This document shows positions 10,348 through 22,630 of a stretch of DNA of 64,000 nt, piece after piece. The stretch is from assembly GCF_024713945.1 (NCBI RefSeq), contig NC_134681.1, forward strand, positions 1,736,001 through 1,800,000, written 5' to 3'. Made by a program: the position numbers and the translations under genes. Every line of letters begins with the position of its first letter. The first letter of the stretch is position 1. The notes under the pieces were generated by a model. It had not been told where the DNA came from. It saw only the letters and a list, made by a program, of their open reading frames with translations, and did not search any database. This DNA is from Dermatophagoides farinae (lineage: Eukaryota > Arthropoda > Arachnida > Sarcoptiformes > Pyroglyphidae).

Positions 10348-13300
10348 TCATCGTTGTTGATGATCCGGACAATAGACGGTGAAATTATTATCATCAAATT
10401 GATAATTCAATTCGATAGCACATGGATAGTGTAATAACATTGGTACGATGGCCATATTTTGAAAATAATATTGATCCATACGATGATGACGATAAAAATG
10501 ATTATGATGATAATGACGATCACATTGATTCATTAAACAAGCAATGGTTGCACCAATTTGATTACAATAATAACAGCACGATTTTAATGCTTCATTTATA
10601 ATTGTTAATGAATGGCTATTTATTGGCCGATATGGTGTTGCCATCGGTATATTGGTCCATAGATAACATTGTTCATGAAACCATATTTCAATTTTCGCTA
10701 CCATGAAGAAAAATTTAAATTATTAATCAATCACGAAAATTGAAAACAAAACTCACCGTTGAAGATAGTTCGGCGGTCACCATTATTATTTATCATTATG
10801 CCAAAATCATCATCAAAATAATAAGGCCCATAAAGATAGCCAAGATTATTAACGTTTGGCCGTTGTTGACAAAATATACAACACCAATCATCCACACGAT
10901 CTTCAGTTTGAGCATCGATTAGATTTTGTTTTAATTTACGTAAACGTCCAGCTGATGATCGAAGATATGATGATACGGATGATGTGGCATTTGTTGCCGC
11001 TGATGCATTCATCAATTGATTATTCATTGTTTGATTCGCAGTCGTACTGGGTAATTCATCAATCTTATTGATCAAATGATATTGTAATCGACTATCCAAC
11101 AAAATTCTTGTATAAAGATCATCATCTTCAATAGGATCAGAATGTTTACATTTTGATTTTTTCGATTTTTTACCATTATCGTTCATTTTGTTATTCAATA
11201 ATTTATCGCGAATAATTCGTATGATTGGACCAATTATTCGTCTCTCGTTGAGCAAATTCAATGATTCTGAATTTGGTTGCTGCTGCTGTTGAATGTGACC
11301 ATTATTTTTTAATGATAATTTTCGTCGCATTGAATCACTAAATAGATTAACAGTACGATTCATTTCCAAATCTTCACGTTTAGAATGTTCGGATGATTTT
11401 TCTATGGATTTTTTCTTTTTCAATTTTTGTTTATTTTTCGTTTTCATTATCATTTTCTTTGATTTAATTTTTTTAACTTTTACAGGTTCATAATCACCAT
11501 CATCGTCGCTACTATCATCATTGATTTCAAGTAGTAAACTCTTGGTGCTGCCATCGGAAATTGATGTTTTCAATGATTTCGTTTTCTTATTAATCATATG
11601 ATTGAGCACATTTTTATTGACAACATTATCATCATCATTCTGTTGTTGTTTTCGTCGATGATTGTTTTGACAATATTTATCTACAACAAATTCAATAATT
11701 TCATCAACAGATTGATGATCATCATTTGTATTCATTGCTAATGATGACGATGGCAACAGATTTTTAGATTTTTTCAACCGTTTTGTTTTGACTGGTGTCA
11801 ATACATCATGAGACGATGATGGTATTTCAGGAATTATTTTATCACATTCATCATTTTTATCATTTAAATTTATCATTTCTGAATCACTGTTATTGTCATC
11901 TGTATTGATAACATTTGATGATGATGATGGTGAATGATTCGACACCACCATATTTGTAGCAGCTAATGATTCAGCACGTTTCTTTAGCCGAGCTAATCGT
12001 TTACGATAACGATTCTGTATTGGTAATTGTTTTTCTTTTTTTGATGTCTGTTGATTATTTGTTGATGATTTATTCATCGAATCTACCACCATCGTCGCCG
12101 TCGTCGATGATGATGGTGGTGGTTCTTTATTTGTTTGTTGTAATTGTTTTTTCATTACCGTAGTTTCTTCATTAGATGATGATTGATGTTGTGTGTCAGA
12201 ATCGGACGATGAATCCGAATTGGGCATCTGATCTAATAATAATTGTGATACAGGTGTTAATCGTTGCCATTGTCCATTACGTTTATTATCAATGGACATT
12301 GGTTTCTGATTTGCTGTTACCACAATAGATTGATGATTTCGTGAATTATTTTTCAAATTTTGTTTAACATATCGAGTTTTATTTTTATTATTATCAGATG
12401 TTTTCTGTAATAAACTTATGCCATCATGTTCATTATTATTTTTCATAGATTTTTTACGTGCTCTTTTCATTATCTTCACAATATTAGTATCATTTTCATT
12501 CGAATCAATATTATCGATTTTTTCATCATTTAGATTTATTTCAGATTGTTTTTTTTCTTCTTCTTCTTCTTCCAAATGTATAGGTGATGATGGTGGTGAT
12601 TTTCGTAAGCAAATCTGTTGTTTTCTTTGTCTTCTACGAACAGTCTGTGGTTCATTTAATGATTGTTGTTGTTGTTCTAGTGATGTTGGTGGCAGTGTTT
12701 CATTATTATTGATTGTCATTAATGTTGTTGTTTCTGTTTCTTTTGATGATGATGTTTGTTCATTATTGTCATTACTATTTTGTTGTTGTTGTTGATCAAC
12801 AATTATCGTTGTATTTACATCATCATTATCATTAGATGAATGTTCAACAATATTTTTCGAACCATTATTATTATCTTCATCACCAGAAGCATCATTTGTG
12901 CTTTTGTTGGAATTTAAACTAATTGAATCACCCATCGAATCATCAATTGTTATAGAGCTAGAAGATTGTTGCTGTTGTTGTTGAATAATCGAGGATGATA
13001 ATTTTGGTGGCTGATATTTACGTGGTCTACCTCGACCACGTTTTACTGTTGGTGCTTTTTTCAATAAATGTTTAAGTGTAACAGCCGATACTTTTGTTGT
13101 CGCTTCTTGTATTATCGATATCGATGGTAAAGTAGATTCAAGAATTTTTTCTATTGTTGCAGCTGTAATTGATGTTGATACATTTGAGGATGATGCGGTT
13201 GTTGTTGTGGTGTTTGTCGTGGTTGTTGTTGTAGTTGTTGTTTGAGTCGATGTTAATGTTGTAGTTAATGGTAATGAGGAATTTTTCGTTGTTATCATCG

Positions 13301-14447
13301 TTTGATTTGTTTCCAACGATGATGATGATGAGGACGATGATGCCGATGATGATGATGATGATGACAAATAATGTTCTGTCATCGATCGACGTAATTGTGT
13401 TTCAATTATTAATGAATTTATATTAAAACGATTTTTACGTCGGTGTCTTCTTGTACCAGGTAATGGACGTTGTTGTTGTTCTTTATGGGCAGCTATTTCT
13501 TTTTGTAATTCAATTAAATCATCATCATTTAATGGCGGTAATAATGTTTCATCTATACAATCATTATCCTCGTTATTATTATAATGATGATCATCATCCA
13601 ATTGATAAGTCTGTTCATTAATTTTTTGTATATTATTTTCCTTGTGATTATTCTGTTGATTCTTATTATTTATTATTATTTGTTCATTATTATCATTTTC
13701 TACAATTTCTTGTTTATCATCATTATCATTGACAATTGATTTATTATTCTCATCATTATTATTATGACATTTTGAGGCATCATCTGTTAATGATATTTCA
13801 ATCACATTTGATGAAGATGATGATGAGGATGTACAAGATAATGGTGATATAGATCTACAAGTAGATATTATAGGTAATGTCCTTGTCGTTGTCGTTGTTG
13901 TTGTTTTATTTGAAATTTTTTCAAATTTATCATCGTCATTAATGTTTACATTGGAATTTAAATCCGTAGAAGATATCTGTAATGGTGGTGAATAATGTTT
14001 ACGTTTTAATTGTCGTGTATAATGATTATTATTACCATAACGTGTTTTAAAAAATTTTTTCGTCGTCGATGATGATGATGATGATGATAAAGAAAGGCTA
14101 CCGTTAGAATCTTCTTCTAGAATTGAATTAAGATTGTAGAAAAAAAAATAAATAAATATAAATCCAATTAAAACTATTCAAACATACTCACCTGGTTTAA
14201 TTGGTGGTATGAATTTATTTACGGTTATAGCAGATATTGAATGTAATTTTGGCTCAAATAACATCGATGTTGCAGATGTGGATGTTACAATTATGTTATG
14301 ATGATGATGTGATATAGGTGTAAATATGTTTGTAGATAAAGATGTTGTTGCTGTTGTCGTTGTAGTTGTTGTTTTTGTTGATGATGTAGAATAATTTGAT
14401 AACGTCGATGTTGATGCTGATGCTATTGATGATATCGTATGAGGCAT
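10348..14447 (-). CDS. AT-hook and extended-PHD chromatin protein, TCF20/RAI1-like
   Basis: Exons 14447-14192, 14116-10757 and 10697-10348 give 1321 aa; an in-frame upstream ATG at 14498 would add 17 residues. Most of the protein is low-complexity (Ser, Asn, Gln, Thr, acidic patches). An AT-hook, KRGRGRPRKYQPP, sits near residue 440. The C-terminal 160 residues form an extended PHD: CCIFC, GYLYGPYYFD, then across the last intron IEIWFHEQCYLWT, CCYYCNQIGATIACLMNQC, a His-rich stretch, and YCPDH. This arrangement, with the GDLFGPYY-like motif and a C-terminal position, matches vertebrate TCF20 and RAI1, nucleosome-binding transcriptional regulators. Orthology is inference because only the hook and finger align by eye. 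Other ePHD families are possible but usually carry more domains. Confidence 0.75.
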
Positions 14448-15405
14448 ATTGACATTATCGATCGCAAAAAAGAAAAAAATTCCAAAATTTAATTTCATGG
14501 ATAAAAATTAGAATTTTTTTTCTTCTTTTTGAAATATAGAGTGATGATTGGCAGATTGGATGAAATTTTCACATTTTTTCTTTTTGAAAAAATATAAAAT
14601 GTCAAATTGAAACACAAACACAAACAAGCACAAACAAACAAAAAAAACGTCGATTTGAGGATATTGTTGATTGATGAGTACAAAATTAGTCGAGCAATTT
14701 TTTTTTTAATTCAAACATTAGTAATTGATGATCAATCACAATGTTCGAATTTTACAGTATACGCACACACACATACACACACAGTCATGATTCATTCGAA
14801 TGATGATTATTTTTTTATGTTGACTGATAATAATAAACTGATTTATATATCTGTATATAAGCATCGTATGGGAAAAACAAAAAAGATGTGGATCAAATTT
14901 TATCAAATTTATGTGAAAAATAAAATAGAAAAAAAAATTTATTTCAAAAAAAAAAAATCCAAAATCCAAAATTGCAGATGTAGATATCGGAAAAGATTAG
15001 TAGACATAGAGAGATAATAAAGATATATACAGGGATCAAAATATTGTTGATAGGAAATAGATAATGGGACAGAATGACATTTCAATCAATCAATCAATCA
15101 GACAAAAAAAATCATTTCAAATTTCAGACATGCGATGCTAAAAAAACCCTACACTTCATTTATTTATTGACAGGGATAATTTACATCAGGCAAACAGGAA
15201 TCGGAAATGAAAAAATAAATTCATTTTCATTTTTTTTCTGTAAATTACATACCAGGAATGACAACAACAACAAAAAAAGAATCTTCACGAAAAAAGGAAA
15301 TTTCACATGTTCATATCAGATTGGATCGGATAGAATTACGAATATTCATTCATTGACCGGAATCATCAGCATCTATTCGCCATAATCGCGCCACCATCGT
15401 CGTCG

Positions 15406-15450
15406 ATTGAAATGGTAATACACATCAGATGATGTGATTACCATTTAAAT
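15406..15450. repeat. Near-perfect 45-bp palindrome (hairpin)
   Basis: Arms of about 21 bp run from ATTGAAATGGTAAT to ATTACCATTTAAAT. The inner arms CACATCA and TGATGTG flank a 2-base GA centre. There is one bulged A and one mismatch. It could form a cruciform or, if transcribed, a hairpin. Confidence 0.8.
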
Positions 15451-15862
15451 TTGAATTTTTCTTTCATTCATTCATAATGAACAATCATCATATCAATTAT
15501 AATCATTCGAAAAAAAAAATTTTAATTTTAATTAAAAATTTCTTCTTCATCAATATGATATCATCAGTTGAATAATGCTGTGGTAGATAGACCAGAGAAA
15601 ACAAAAAAAAAAATTGATCCACGATTCTTCAAGAGAATTTTTCCATTTAAATACCTTAATTTCATGAATGAATTACTGAAAAAAAAATTTGTAAACACAA
15701 ACATCGACTGTGTGTGTGTACGTGTTGTTGTACGTTTACACAAGCAAACATCTCAAATTTAAACAACTACATTTTGCACTGATTAAATTTTATCATTATA
15801 GCCAATAAAAAATAAAAGTAGCGATGATAATCAGCGACCACCATCAGCGATCAATCATAAAT

Positions 15863-15919
15863 CACGCTACAACTATAGCGTGTGGGTAATGTGATTCGAA
15901 TGATTATAGCGCCACACGC
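15863..15919. repeat. Overlapping inverted repeats (competing hairpins)
   Basis: CACGCTA (15863) pairs perfectly with TAGCGTG (15876) across a 6-base loop. The overlapping GCGTGTGG (15878) pairs perfectly with CCACACGC (15912) across 26 bases. Only one of the two stems can form at a time. Confidence 0.7.
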
Positions 15920-15954
15920 GTTGCTCATTGTGTTAAATATAATATTATGTAAGA

Positions 15955-16194
15955 CAGCATTTCCCAAACTTTGGTCCATGACCCAATGCTGATCCGCACG
16001 AAAAATTTAAAGTTTTTTTGCATTATTCTACGAAAATTTCAATTAAAATTTGGATTTCTCTTGACCGAAATGTTTTTTCGGTAATTGTCCAATTACTAAT
16101 TTGTGTAATTTTTTATGCATTTTTAAAAAAGTGGTCCGCAAAAAAATTTTACTGCTAACGCAGGTCCGCGTCCAAAAAAGTTTGGGAAACACTG
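15955..16194. mobile_element. hAT-type MITE
   Basis: A 240-bp non-coding element with terminal inverted repeats CAGCATTTCCCAAACTTT and, at the right end in reverse complement, CAGTGTTTCCCAAACTTT (16 of 18 identical). This is the classic hAT end. The flanks ATGTAAGA and ATCTGAGA match at 6 of 8 positions, an aged 8-bp target duplication. There is no transposase, so it would have moved using a partner element elsewhere. Confidence 0.8.
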
Positions 16195-16239
16195 ATCTGA
16201 GAGATTTACACACCCCCAAAATCGTAGTAAAAATTATTA

Positions 16240-16440
16240 CAGTAATACCCCGCTTAATGCTGCCCCGATTAGCGCTGTTTCGATATTACGCTGTGCAATT
16301 ACATTACATTACAAAAATACATTGTTACATTGTATATGAAGGGTAAAAATGAATTATGTAAAAATAGCCCCGCTTAGCGCTGTTTCGCTTTACGCTCAAA
16401 ATTTTTGGAACGTACCCTCGCGTTAAGCGGGGTATTACTG
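16240..16440. mobile_element. pogo/Tigger-type MITE with TA target duplication
   Basis: A 201-bp element flanked by TA on both sides. Terminal inverted repeats are 18 bp, CAGTAATACCCCGCTTAA, perfect at both ends. Inside, GCCCCGATTAGCGCTGTTTC (16262) recurs as GCCCCGCTTAGCGCTGTTTC (16367), so the element has an internal direct repeat 105 bp apart. No coding capacity. A second copy of its right end lies at 63343. Confidence 0.82.
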
Positions 16441-16684
16441 TACTACTACAACTTTTTTTTTACCTCTACCTCTACGAAAAATTCTTTCATCTTATTTTCA
16501 TTTTCATTCTTTACTTTTTTTCTAACTCATACTCTGTACAACACACACACACACACACACACATACAATATATACGTACTACTACCATTATTCGTGATGT
16601 TTATAAATCTGACTAGCCCGGTAGAGGCGCTTCACGCCTGTCCCATGATTGGCGCGCGCACGCTCCTTTGCTGCGTCAATTTTT

Positions 16685-16718
16685 GTTTATACAATGCAAG
16701 CACTTGCAGAGTGTAAAC
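16685..16718. repeat. 34-bp nested hairpin
   Basis: GTTTATAC pairs with GTGTAAAC (one G-T pair), and inside it TGCAA pairs with TTGCA around a GCAC loop. It lies just after a CpG-rich patch that also holds the small stem AGGCG-CTTCA-CGCCT. Confidence 0.65.
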
Positions 16719-16802
16719 ATACTTATTTAAAAATGGAAAATTTTTTCCACTAAAAAACATTCCTCTTAAAATTTTTTTCCAAAAACTTTTTAATTTAATC
16801 AA

Positions 16803-16811
16803 TAGATGGCG
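16803..16811 (+). promoter_or_regulatory. TAGATGGCG motif
   Basis: TAGATGGCGC in a spacer, 44 bp before a second copy at 16847; part of the recurrent TAGATGGC set. Confidence 0.35.
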
Positions 16812-16843
16812 CATTATAATCGACAAGTAACTAATAAATAGAC

Positions 16844-16855
16844 CGATAGATGGCG
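16844..16855 (+). promoter_or_regulatory. CCGATAGATGGCG motif
   Basis: The long form of the recurrent motif (CGATAGATGGCG). It shares 11 bases with the sites at 22770 and 30405. Confidence 0.35.
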
Positions 16856-17519
16856 ATCAATATACTAATTTTTAAAAATATTTTTTTTTATTTTAATCCA
16901 ACAAATTCGAATAATATATTTTGATAATAATTAAAAAAAATCAAACATTTATGGAAAGAATTTAAAAAAAAGATATAATTAATTAATTAATTAAACAGAC
17001 AGAATGATAGCGAAATAGAAATAAAATCAATCAAAATTACAAATTTTACATGCTCACATACCAATTGAAAAAATGAATGAAAAAGAAAACAAATCACATG
17101 TCCAATAGAGATGATTGAATTGAATCATGGTGGTGATAGCCAGGTTTTTCACAAAAGAAAGTATTCAATTTTTTTCTGTTTTGTTTTAAAAACTAATCTC
17201 TTTTTCTTGTTGTTGTTGTTATGTTTGTAACAATAAATTCTATCAAATATGAATATAGAATAATAAAAATATCCTAAAATTAACATTAAATCTATTTTTA
17301 GCAGTGTTGATTGTGTTTTTTTTTATCAAAAAAAATTGATTGAGAAAGTAAAAGTGAAAGAGAGAGGCCAAAGGTTAAAAGGTCTAAAAAAAACACCACA
17401 AATAAACACATGCAAACATATCACAGTGACACCAAATTCTTTTTTTTGTAGATGTCCTATATAAATTGATTGATTATCGATTATTGTTTTGAGAGAAAAA
17501 AAATGGAAGAATTTTGTTG

Positions 17520-20500
17520 CTATTGCTGCTGCTGTTGTTGTTGTTGCTGTTGTATTGATTGTTCAATCAAATCAATCATATCGGTTATACGGGTTTCAAA
17601 ATCATAAAATTGTTTCAATATTGTTATATTGAAACAAATTATGATTAGTAATAAAAAAAATACAATTTTCAATACAATTGTATCCGATAATGATGATAAT
17701 GTTTGCGAAAGAAAATCAATTAAAAATTGTATAATAGTTACAATCATTTCAATTAAATTCATTGATAATAATGATAATCCTGTCTCTTCTGCATCATCAT
17801 CATCACCATTACCACCATTTTCATGATTACGGTTCCTAGTAACATCAAATGATTCTTGCATAAATGCTTCAATTGATTCATCACTATTTTGATTTGTATC
17901 AATCATTAAATCATCATCTTCATCATTGATTTTATGATATTTTTCATTTTTAGATTTTGTCGATGACGATGATGATGATGTTGTAGTAGTCATTGTTGAT
18001 TTTGATACATTTATTGATTGTTTCGGTTGTTGTTGTTGTTGTTGCTGCTGTTGTTGTTTAGCAGTTGTTGTTGTTGTTGTTGTTGTTGTTGATTCATTAA
18101 AAAGCATGGATTGTGCTGCATAATCAAAACGATTTGTACGTAATAATTTCAAAATATCACCAATAAGATCTTGAAATCCTTGTACGGAATTTTTTTCAAT
18201 TGATGATTTCATCAATGATAATGAAAAACTTTGTTTAATGTAATGGATATTTTGATAGATACGTAATTTTGTATGCGTCGGTAATCGTATAGCTGTTGTC
18301 GTTGTTGATTGTTGTTGTTGTTGTTGATCAGCCGGTAAACATGAATTTAGACACCATGTTGCACTAACTAGAAATGAATCTGAATATGGTATATCTTGAT
18401 TTCGAATCTCTGTAAATAGACAATAAGCACGATTTAGATCACTTTGTAAAATGTATTGACTTTCCAACACGGTTGCCGATTTTATCAATGGCATACCGGT
18501 CAATTTAATCGTATATTTCATGGTACGATATCCACTACGACGTATATCATAATCACCATCCGGTAATTGTGTTTGTGGCCGATTTTTCTCTTCAAATGGC
18601 ATCCATGCTGATATTTTCATACCGGTGGTTTGTCGTGTTTTATGCAAATAACGCATGAAATTTTGATCAATAAATATTAATTCAAATAAATAATCCACTG
18701 GAAATGGAAGAATCTTTTCAATAATCAATGTTCCTTGATGACGTGAACAACGACATGAACCTTCAACCATTGATAATGAAGCAGCCTGAAAGAAACGATT
18801 CAATGATTTCATTTCATTTGATGATTGTGATGATGATGGAATTGTCGGTTTTGTTGTTGTTGTTGTTGTTGGTGCAGGAATCATTTGATCATCAACACGA
18901 TCAACAATTTCATCATCTGGTACATTAGTATCCGATTGTTGTTTCTTTTGTTCAATCATTTCATTTGAAACATAAGATGATTCAGATGATGAAATGGTCA
19001 TTGATCGGGCACCGGACAGAATTGGTGTGGATGAATTGATTGGAATTATTGATTTAAAATCATCAATATCAGGATCGATAATTGATTCATTGGAAGAAAC
19101 ATGAGCAATTGACACTTGTTGTTTTTGTTTTTGTTGTTGTTGTTGCTGTTGCTGTAAAGCATCATCAGCTGATTTTGTTGAATCATCATTTTTGCTATTT
19201 ATCATAATTCGATCTTGTTGATCATTCGATTCATTCAATATTTTTACATGATCATTAATGGCCATCTGATGATTGATTGAATCATCATTATTATTGTCAT
19301 CACCATTATTATTATCGCAACTACTACTGGCAGCATCAATACCAACAACATTATCATTATTATTATTTGTATGATTTGCCATCAAATTTTTTGTTGAACA
19401 ACAAATTTTTTCAGCAAAAAATTCTCTTTCTTCTTTATCGTTCATGAAACCAAGATCTTCACCATAGAATCGATGTACTAGATCGGATATTTCCTGATTC
19501 GATAATGAACGACATTGATTCGAACGTTTCCAAACTGTTTCCATTAATGCAAATGTTTTATCACGTTGTGTGAATGATGTGAATAAATATCTTTGATTTT
19601 GTTGTTGTTGTGGTTGTTGATCAACATTATTATTATTATTATTGTTGATAGCAAATGTTGATGTTGATGATAATGAAATCGATGCATCTTTATCATCTTT
19701 ATTTTCCATTATACCATTATTAGTCGATGATTGTGGCTGTTTTACAATCAATTGTATTGCATTCGGTATAACTAATGCAGTGTTTGCTTTATTTATAGCC
19801 ACTATATTTGAACAATTCCATATCTATATCAGGTTTTTTTAAATGAGAAAATTTCAAAAACAAAAAAGAAAAAATAAATTTCATTGATAATCAATCAATA
19901 ATCAAAATATTGATCAATGAATTTTGTTTGTTACATTTGTCGTGTATTATATCAATTATATAAAGACATATGTAAGATAAATTTTTTTTTTAAATGTTAC
20001 AAACTTACCAAACTTTTAGCAAACATTCCCATAATATTATAATGGAATGCAAAATGATCTTTTGATATATAAATTCGTCCTTGTATTGCATTCAATGCAC
20101 AATAAAAATCACCAATCAATAATTCATTATTATTACCAATATCTTTTTGAAATAAACGATTAAATTCTATTGATTTTTGTCGATAGGAAGCGGATATTAT
20201 ATTTGAAAGGAAATTATTTGATCTTCGTTTACGATTCATGGTTGTTGTTGTTGATGTTGACGGTAACTGTTTTGATATTATTGTCTGTGTTGTTGTTGTT
20301 GTGGTGGTCGTTGTTGTTGTTGTTGTTGCCGATGTCGTAGTAGTGGCCAGTGATATTTGAGTCTCAGATTTAATCATTTGATCATTAGAATTTTCGTTGT
20401 TGTCGTTATTCTCAGATAATGAAACAACATCTTTAAATGAAATTTGATATAAAAAAATGTCAAATAAAAATCAACAATCAAAACAAACATACCAGGAATA

Positions 20501-21429
20501 TTTGTTGAATTTATTAAATCAAAAGATGATCTTCTATTTGTTTTCAGATCATCACAATCGTTATTATGTTTCTTTTTCGAAATTCCTGATGATTGTTGCC
20601 TTGAAAATCTTCCACCACATGCTGATGATGATGATAATGATTGACTATCAAAAGATTTTATTTGCTGTAATTTGTTCACTGCTGTTATTACATCATTGGA
20701 ATCTGATGCATGAACATTTTCATCATCATCATCATCATCATCAGCTGCAGCAGCAATAGCATCGGCATCGGTATTATTAACCACTAGAACATTGTCCGCT
20801 GTGGATGGTGGACATTTCATTTCATAATCAACATTGACAACATTATCAATGATTGAAACCGGTACAATAGCATCACCATTACCAGTATGAGATTTCATCA
20901 TCATATTTAAATCAACATTGCCAAATGATGACGTTGATGATGGTGATGATGATGATGATGATGATGAATTCAATAAATCCCCATCTATTATCATATCGAC
21001 TAGATTATTATCACTATTATTTGGTCGAATCATCGAATTTGAATTCTTTATTGTATTCAAAAGATTTGGTGTTGAATTTTGTCGACAACAATGGTGCTGA
21101 TGACGTAATCCGATTGAATGAACATTCATTACTTTTTGTTCTAATTTGAACGAATCATTATTATCGATTTGTTTATTTATTGCTGCTGATAATGATGATG
21201 ATGATGAAGGAACACCATTATCATCATCATCATCTTGATCGTCTTCAACATTATAATTATGAATCATTTTGATACGCTGATCTTTTAGATATTCAGTTGC
21301 TTCTTCAACATCGGAATCGATATGAAAATTTGTTTGTTTATCACGTTTATTTGCATCGCCATCATCATCATTATCATTATTATCGTAATCATGATGATGA
21401 TCGATGATTATGACAGGAAATTGTAGCAT
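17520..21429 (-). CDS. GRAM and VASt-domain sterol-transfer protein (Aster/GRAMD1 family)
   Basis: Exons 21429-20493, 20430-20009 and 19823-17520 give 1220 aa. The first 390 residues are disordered (Ser, Asp, Asn, poly-Thr). A GRAM domain starts at about residue 399 (IEFNRLFQ, ELLIGDFYCALNAIQGRIYIS, AFHYNIMG). It continues over an intron (ANTALVIPNAIQLIV, YLFTSFTQRDKTFALMETVW) and is split by a poly-Asn/Gln insert. A VASt (StART-like) domain occupies about residues 810-985 (LPFPVDYLFELIF, YDIRRSGYRTMKYTIKL, NQDIPYSDSFLV). A single membrane helix (IVLKIVFFLLLIIICFNI) at about 1170-1190 is followed by poly-Gln. Family members sit in the ER, bind the plasma membrane through GRAM and move cholesterol at contact sites. 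The domain call is firm; the single arthropod gene probably covers the GRAMD1A/B/C roles. Confidence 0.88.
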
Positions 21430-22597
21430 TTTTTTTTCGTCACTATTGCATTGAATTTATATGGAAATTTTTCAATTTTTTTTTCATTATTATTGAAAGC
21501 AGTCTATTTGAACAAAAAAAATGGAAAAAATGGAAATTGAAATTAGAAAAAAAATTGAAGCAAATTAAATCTTGACAACTAGAGTATTTTATTGGTGGTT
21601 GTTGTCAAATGAATACAACGCAAATTTTAAAATATAATAATCTCTCACTCTCTTTCTCTGTGTGTGTTTGTACGATTTAATCGAGGATTAGATTATCATC
21701 ATCATCACTTTTTTTTTAAATCCAGAAATAAAAGATTAATTGATGATAAAAGTGGATCACCTGCTCTTATTTTTTTATGAACTTTTTTTTAACAAACGTC
21801 ATTGTCTCATTTCATATTTGTTTTTTTTTAAATTAATTTTTGCTGATTTATCATCAATTAATCGAAAACTACCGGGTTCGACACACACACACACACCTAC
21901 CTTGTGTAGTTGATAATTGAACACAAAAATGATTCAGAAACAATGAAAAATTCATCATCATCATTGATATTATTGCTGATTAGTATACTGATATCGACAC
22001 ACACACACAAAAAAACACTTAATCAATCAATCAATAAATATTTTTTTTGTTATTAAATCATGGAATAATGTTTTTCTTTTCATTTCTTATTGATTTTCTT
22101 TTCTGATAATAATTGATGGCGATGATGATAAGCTAAATTGAACATAAACAATCAATGATTGATTGATGATTGACAAGTGATGATTCAAAATAAACACACA
22201 CAAAAAAGACAAGTGAAGAAGAAAAAAAAATTTCAAAATTTTTAAATCACAATAACAATGAAAAGAATTTGATTTGTGATGAATTTTGGGAATAAATCCA
22301 GAATCGGTGCAAAAAAATGGTGAGAATTGGTGATTGTCTAGAAAAGGAATTTTATAATAAGTAGATTATGATGATCATTAAATGATGAGAATCTGGAATT
22401 TTACACTATTTTAAAAATAATAACGATAATCTTGGATCTTTTCGGATAATCGGATTCTTGGAATCATTACGAATTTTTTTTTTTTTAATAATCATAGCGA
22501 TTATTTATAACGAGTGTGATGATTTGCTCCTCTCTTTCTTTCTATCTCTGGTTGTTTGTCCAACAACCTTCGATCTTTATAAACCAACACCAACACC

Positions 22598-22630
<33 letters not shown>

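Larger units (their letters stand above)
14448..17519. other. 3-kb intergenic island with MITEs and palindromes
   Basis: Upstream of the TCF20-like gene and downstream of the Aster gene. It holds a 45-bp near-perfect palindrome (15406-15450), a hairpin cluster (15863-15919), a hAT-type MITE (15955-16194), a pogo/Tigger-type MITE (16240-16440), a CpG-richer patch (about 16615-16680) with a hairpin after it, and two TAGATGGCG motifs. ORFs here do not look coding. Confidence 0.65.

Noticed and set aside
14607-15385. Several 80-136-aa ORFs on both strands
   Set aside because: Lys/Asn/Phe-rich products of A/T runs, with no splice logic and no recognisable domain.
15863-15919. Possible tRNA gene
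   Set aside because: Stems are present, but the four-arm spacing, anticodon arm and TTCGA-type loop in the correct position are not.
16405-16716. 103-aa ORF
   Set aside because: It begins inside the MITE and crosses CA and T-rich repeats, so it is not a gene.
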